DNA from: Limnochordia bacterium | GTDB lineage: Bacteria; Bacillota; Limnochordia; Darwinibacteriales; SLO01 | Reading direction: 5' to 3' | DNA: 7,631 bases | Assembly: GCA_007132635.1 (NCBI GenBank) | Contig: SLOG01000216.1 | Location: 1-7,631, forward strand | In this document: piece by piece, positions 5,680 to 7,631 of the stretch | How the letters are laid out: every line of letters starts with the position of its first letter | Position numbering within the stretch: the stretch's first letter is position 1 | Position numbers and translations under genes: made by a program | The notes under the pieces: model-generated | Database searches by the model: none | What the model saw: only the letters and a program-made list of their open reading frames with translations | Told to the model about the DNA's origin: nothing

Positions 5680-6717
5680 GTGTTTCCGCAGATGATGTGG
5701 ATACTGCCGGCCTTGACAGCATGCGTGTTAGCGTTTGCACTAACGCCTCTGGCACGCCGAGCAGCGCTGGCGGTTGGTCTGGTGGATGTGCCCAATACCC
5801 GCCGTCTCAATACTAGGCCAATGCCAACCGGCGGTGGAGTCGCTGTGTTTGCCGCTTTTTTTGTTACCGCCGGGGTGTTGGGCGGGCGAGAGCTGCTGCC
5901 CTTCATCTTAGGAGGGCTTATTGTACTTATTGTTGGGCTCATCGATGACTACCGCGGCCTGTCTGCCCCAATGAAGTTTGGCGGCCAAGTTTTGGCTGCG
6001 CTGGTGTTCGCATGGTTGGGCCCGCGCATTGAGTTTGTGACGAACCCTTGGGGCGGCATGATTTACGTGGGCACCTTTGCCGTGCCGTTGACGGTTCTAT
6101 GGATGGTTTCGGTGGTCAATGTTATCAACTTTATCGATGGTATGGATGGATTGGCAGCCGGGATCACCGGCATAGCAGCTCTGTCTCTCTTAGCGATATC
6201 AATGGAATTTGGCCGGTATGATCCGGCTGTTTTAAGCCTCATCCTTATTGGTGCCTGCGTCGGGTTCCTTCCTTACAATTTCAACCCGGCTAAGGTCTAT
6301 CTGGGGGATGCTGGCGCAATGTTTCTGGGGTTTATGCTCGCCGGCATCGCGACCGACGGTGCCCTGAAAGGGGCAGCTACTATCGGTATGACGGTTCCGA
6401 CATTGATCTTGTTTGTGCCAGTCTTTGACACTGCCTGCGCCATTGTGCGGCGGCTGCAGCGCGGCATGCCCGTATATCAAGCGGACAAGGAGCACTTCCA
6501 TCATCGGATGCTCGCATTGGGTCTGAGTCAGCGGCAGACGGCCCTATTGGCGTACTTTCTCAGCTTCCTGACGGGGTTTGCCGGCCTTTATTTACTGCGT
6601 TCGGATCAAGGCGGCCAGCTTGTGGTAGGCATTATAGTCATTCTCTTTGCTTGGGGAGCTCTGCGTGTGGGGCTCATCAGCGGGCCAGATAAATTGCAGA
6701 AAAGGATGTTTCGATGA
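5680..6717 (+). CDS. tagO: Undecaprenyl-phosphate GlcNAc-1-phosphate transferase (TagO/WecA family)
   Basis: This membrane enzyme transfers GlcNAc-1-phosphate from UDP-GlcNAc to undecaprenyl phosphate, the first step of teichoic-acid linkage units and related wall polymers. It has 345 residues and about eleven hydrophobic segments, the first near 7-24 and the last near 310-330. Cytoplasmic-loop motifs are all present: VDVPNTRRLNTRPMPTGGG, the D89-D90 pair in GLIDDYRG, NFIDGMDGLA with D153 and D156, NPAKVYLGDAG with D210, and HFHHR at 272-276. The histidine motif marks the WecA/TagO branch acting on GlcNAc, not MraY, which acts on UDP-MurNAc-pentapeptide. The start is GTG 5680 with AAAGGGGG (5665-5672) at 7 bp. 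An ATG at 5692 is possible and would remove four residues. The gene overlaps wecB by 4 bp (ATGA), so the two are translationally coupled. Confidence 0.95.
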   Translation: MFPQMMWILPALTACVLAFALTPLARRAALAVGLVDVPNTRRLNTRPMPTGGGVAVFAAFFVTAGVLGGRELLPFILGGLIVLIVGLIDDYRGLSAPMKFGGQVLAALVFAWLGPRIEFVTNPWGGMIYVGTFAVPLTVLWMVSVVNVINFIDGMDGLAAGITGIAALSLLAISMEFGRYDPAVLSLILIGACVGFLPYNFNPAKVYLGDAGAMFLGFMLAGIATDGALKGAATIGMTVPTLILFVPVFDTACAIVRRLQRGMPVYQADKEHFHHRMLALGLSQRQTALLAYFLSFLTGFAGLYLLRSDQGGQLVVGIIVILFAWGALRVGLISGPDKLQKRMFR

Positions 6718-7631
6718 AGACAGTTGCTGTCGTGTTTGGAACGCGGCCGGACGCTATCAAGATGGCTCCAGTCGTTAAGGCCTTCCAGGAGAGCTCGTTT
6801 TGGAAGACAAGAGTCGTGGTTACCGGCCAGCACAGGGAGATGCTCGACCAGGTGCTGGACCTTTTTTCGATCGTTCCGGATGTCGATTTGAGCGTGATGC
6901 GGCATCAGCAGAGTCTTGCTTCGTTGACAAGCACCATCCTCACGGGCTTAGATGAAGCCTATGCAAAACTGCAGCCTGACTTAGTTCTCGTTCACGGGGA
7001 TACGACAACCGCCTTTGCGGGGGCTCTCAGTGCCTTTTATCAGGGGATTCCAGTCGGGCATGTCGAGGCGGGGCTTCGTAGCGGTACATACGACAATCCC
7101 TTTCCTGAAGAAGCAAACCGCCGCCTGTGCGGCGTGCTTTCCCACCTTCATTTTGCTCCGACAGATACGGCTCGCGGTCACTTAATTCAAGAGGGGGTAC
7201 CCTCAGAACGAGTCTGGGTGACCGGAAATACAGTGATCGATGCACTACTCTCGGTCGTGTCCGATTCTTTTCAGTTCACATCGCCTGTTCTGCAGGCCCT
7301 TTCGTTCGAGCGTCCAATCCTTTTGGTCACGGCGCATCGCCGCGAGAACTGGGGTGCGCCTCTCGCCTCCATTTGCGGCGCCATTCAGGAGATTGCTGCT
7401 GCCGAGGATGTGGACGTCGTCTTCGCTATGCACAAAAACCCTGCCATTCAGGCCGTAGTCCGAGAGCAGTTAGTTGGACACGAACGCGTTTATCTGATGG
7501 ATGCGCCTGGGTATGCTGAATTTGCCAACTTAATGCACCGCTGTCAGCTTCTGTTGACCGATTCTGGGGGCCTTCAGGAAGAGGCGCCAGCGTTGGGGAA
7601 ACCCGTCTTGGTCCTCAGGGATACAACGGAG
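6714..7631 (+). CDS. wecB: UDP-N-acetylglucosamine 2-epimerase, non-hydrolysing, 3'-truncated by window edge
   Basis: The enzyme interconverts UDP-GlcNAc and UDP-ManNAc, supplying ManNAc for the teichoic-acid linkage unit that TagO begins. The symbol mnaA is used in Bacillus. The frame is open for 306 codons to the end of the window and ends on a codon boundary, inside LVLRDTTE; about 70 residues are missing. Conserved positions, with E. coli WecB numbers in brackets, are R11 (10), K16 (15), D96 in HGDTTT (95), E118 in HVEAGLRS (117), E132 (131) and R136 (135) in FPEEANRR, and H208 in TAHRREN (213). LTDSGGLQEEAPALGKP is also present. This is the non-hydrolysing type, not the hydrolysing NeuC/GNE branch. 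ATG 6714 has AAAGGA (6701-6706) at 7 bp and overlaps the tagO stop. Several normally invariant positions differ: GTRPD for GTRPE, AMHKNP for PVHLNP. Confidence 0.95.
   Translation, partial: MKTVAVVFGTRPDAIKMAPVVKAFQESSFWKTRVVVTGQHREMLDQVLDLFSIVPDVDLSVMRHQQSLASLTSTILTGLDEAYAKLQPDLVLVHGDTTTAFAGALSAFYQGIPVGHVEAGLRSGTYDNPFPEEANRRLCGVLSHLHFAPTDTARGHLIQEGVPSERVWVTGNTVIDALLSVVSDSFQFTSPVLQALSFERPILLVTAHRRENWGAPLASICGAIQEIAAAEDVDVVFAMHKNPAIQAVVREQLVGHERVYLMDAPGYAEFANLMHRCQLLLTDSGGLQEEAPALGKPVLVLRDTTE

Noticed and set aside
5713..5718. TTGACA just inside tagO
   Set aside because: No acceptable -10 element lies 16-18 bp downstream, and the site encodes conserved membrane-segment residues.
5397..5942. 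Minus-strand open frame of 181 codons across the comEB/tagO junction
   Set aside because: It is antisense to conserved motifs of both genes, and its Ser/Thr/Pro-rich translation is typical of a shadow of GC-rich coding DNA.
4052..6717. Identical 13-nt GATGTTTCGATGA at the starts of rpiB (4052-4064) and wecB (6705-6717)
   Set aside because: A 13-nt identical pair is expected about 0.4 times by chance in a sequence this long, and no longer homology surrounds it. It is more likely a convergent initiation region than a repeat.
6924..6953. TTGACA, 18 bp, TTAGAT: promoter-like pair inside wecB
   Set aside because: The -10 matches the consensus at only three of six positions and there is no gene start suitably placed downstream.
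7127..7519. Plus-strand open frame of 130 codons near the right end
   Set aside because: It is out of frame inside wecB, whose own frame carries all the catalytic motifs and stays open to the window edge.

Overview
This window is one uninterrupted run of ten co-directional (+ strand) housekeeping genes with almost no non-coding DNA. It looks chromosomal and comes from a Gram-positive Bacillota (Firmicutes), most likely a moderately GC-rich member of Bacillales such as an Alicyclobacillaceae relative. The evidence is the Bacillus-like order prfA–prmC–ywlC(sua5)–ywlE–rpiB–upp, the purine-rich Shine-Dalgarno sequences, the use of TTG and GTG starts, a ComEB-type dCMP deaminase and a TagO/MnaA pair. 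The placement above genus level is well supported; the genus is a guess.

Layout. Positions 1-1037 hold prfA (release factor 1), cut at its 5' end by the window edge. Then come prmC (RF1 glutamine methyltransferase, 1040-1894), a two-domain Sua5/YwlC threonylcarbamoyl-AMP synthase (1882-2937), a GNAT acetyltransferase of unknown substrate (2934-3539), a YwlE-type low-molecular-weight phosphatase with the arginine-phosphatase threonine (3546-4046), rpiB (4061-4498), upp (4519-5148), a dCMP deaminase (5208-5660), tagO (5680-6717) and a UDP-GlcNAc 2-epimerase, wecB/mnaA (6714-7631), cut at its 3' end by the window edge. Gaps are 2, 6, 14, 20, 59 and 19 bp, with overlaps of 13, 4 and 4 bp. I see no convincing terminator or promoter inside, so the block could be one transcript or a chain of coupled units. 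The 59-bp gap before the deaminase is the only plausible internal boundary.

How the genes fit together. The first part serves translation: RF1, the enzyme that methylates its GGQ glutamine, and the first enzyme of tRNA t6A synthesis. The middle part serves protein dephosphorylation and ribose/pyrimidine metabolism: RpiB interconverts pentose phosphates that feed PRPP, Upp uses PRPP to salvage uracil to UMP, and the deaminase turns dCMP into dUMP for dTMP synthesis. The last part serves the cell wall: TagO loads GlcNAc-1-phosphate onto undecaprenyl phosphate and the epimerase makes UDP-ManNAc, the first two substrates for teichoic-acid-type linkage units. In many Bacillales this neighbourhood leads into the atp operon, which may lie downstream of the window.

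I found no mobile element, CRISPR array, RNA gene or unknown multi-gene system. The points worth a second look are modest: a strong excess of CTGCAG, an undescribed GNAT protein with a long internal insertion, a YwlE homologue with an acidic loop insertion, a divergent epimerase, the lack of several genes usual in the Bacillus version of the locus, and a possible RBS-masking hairpin before the deaminase.
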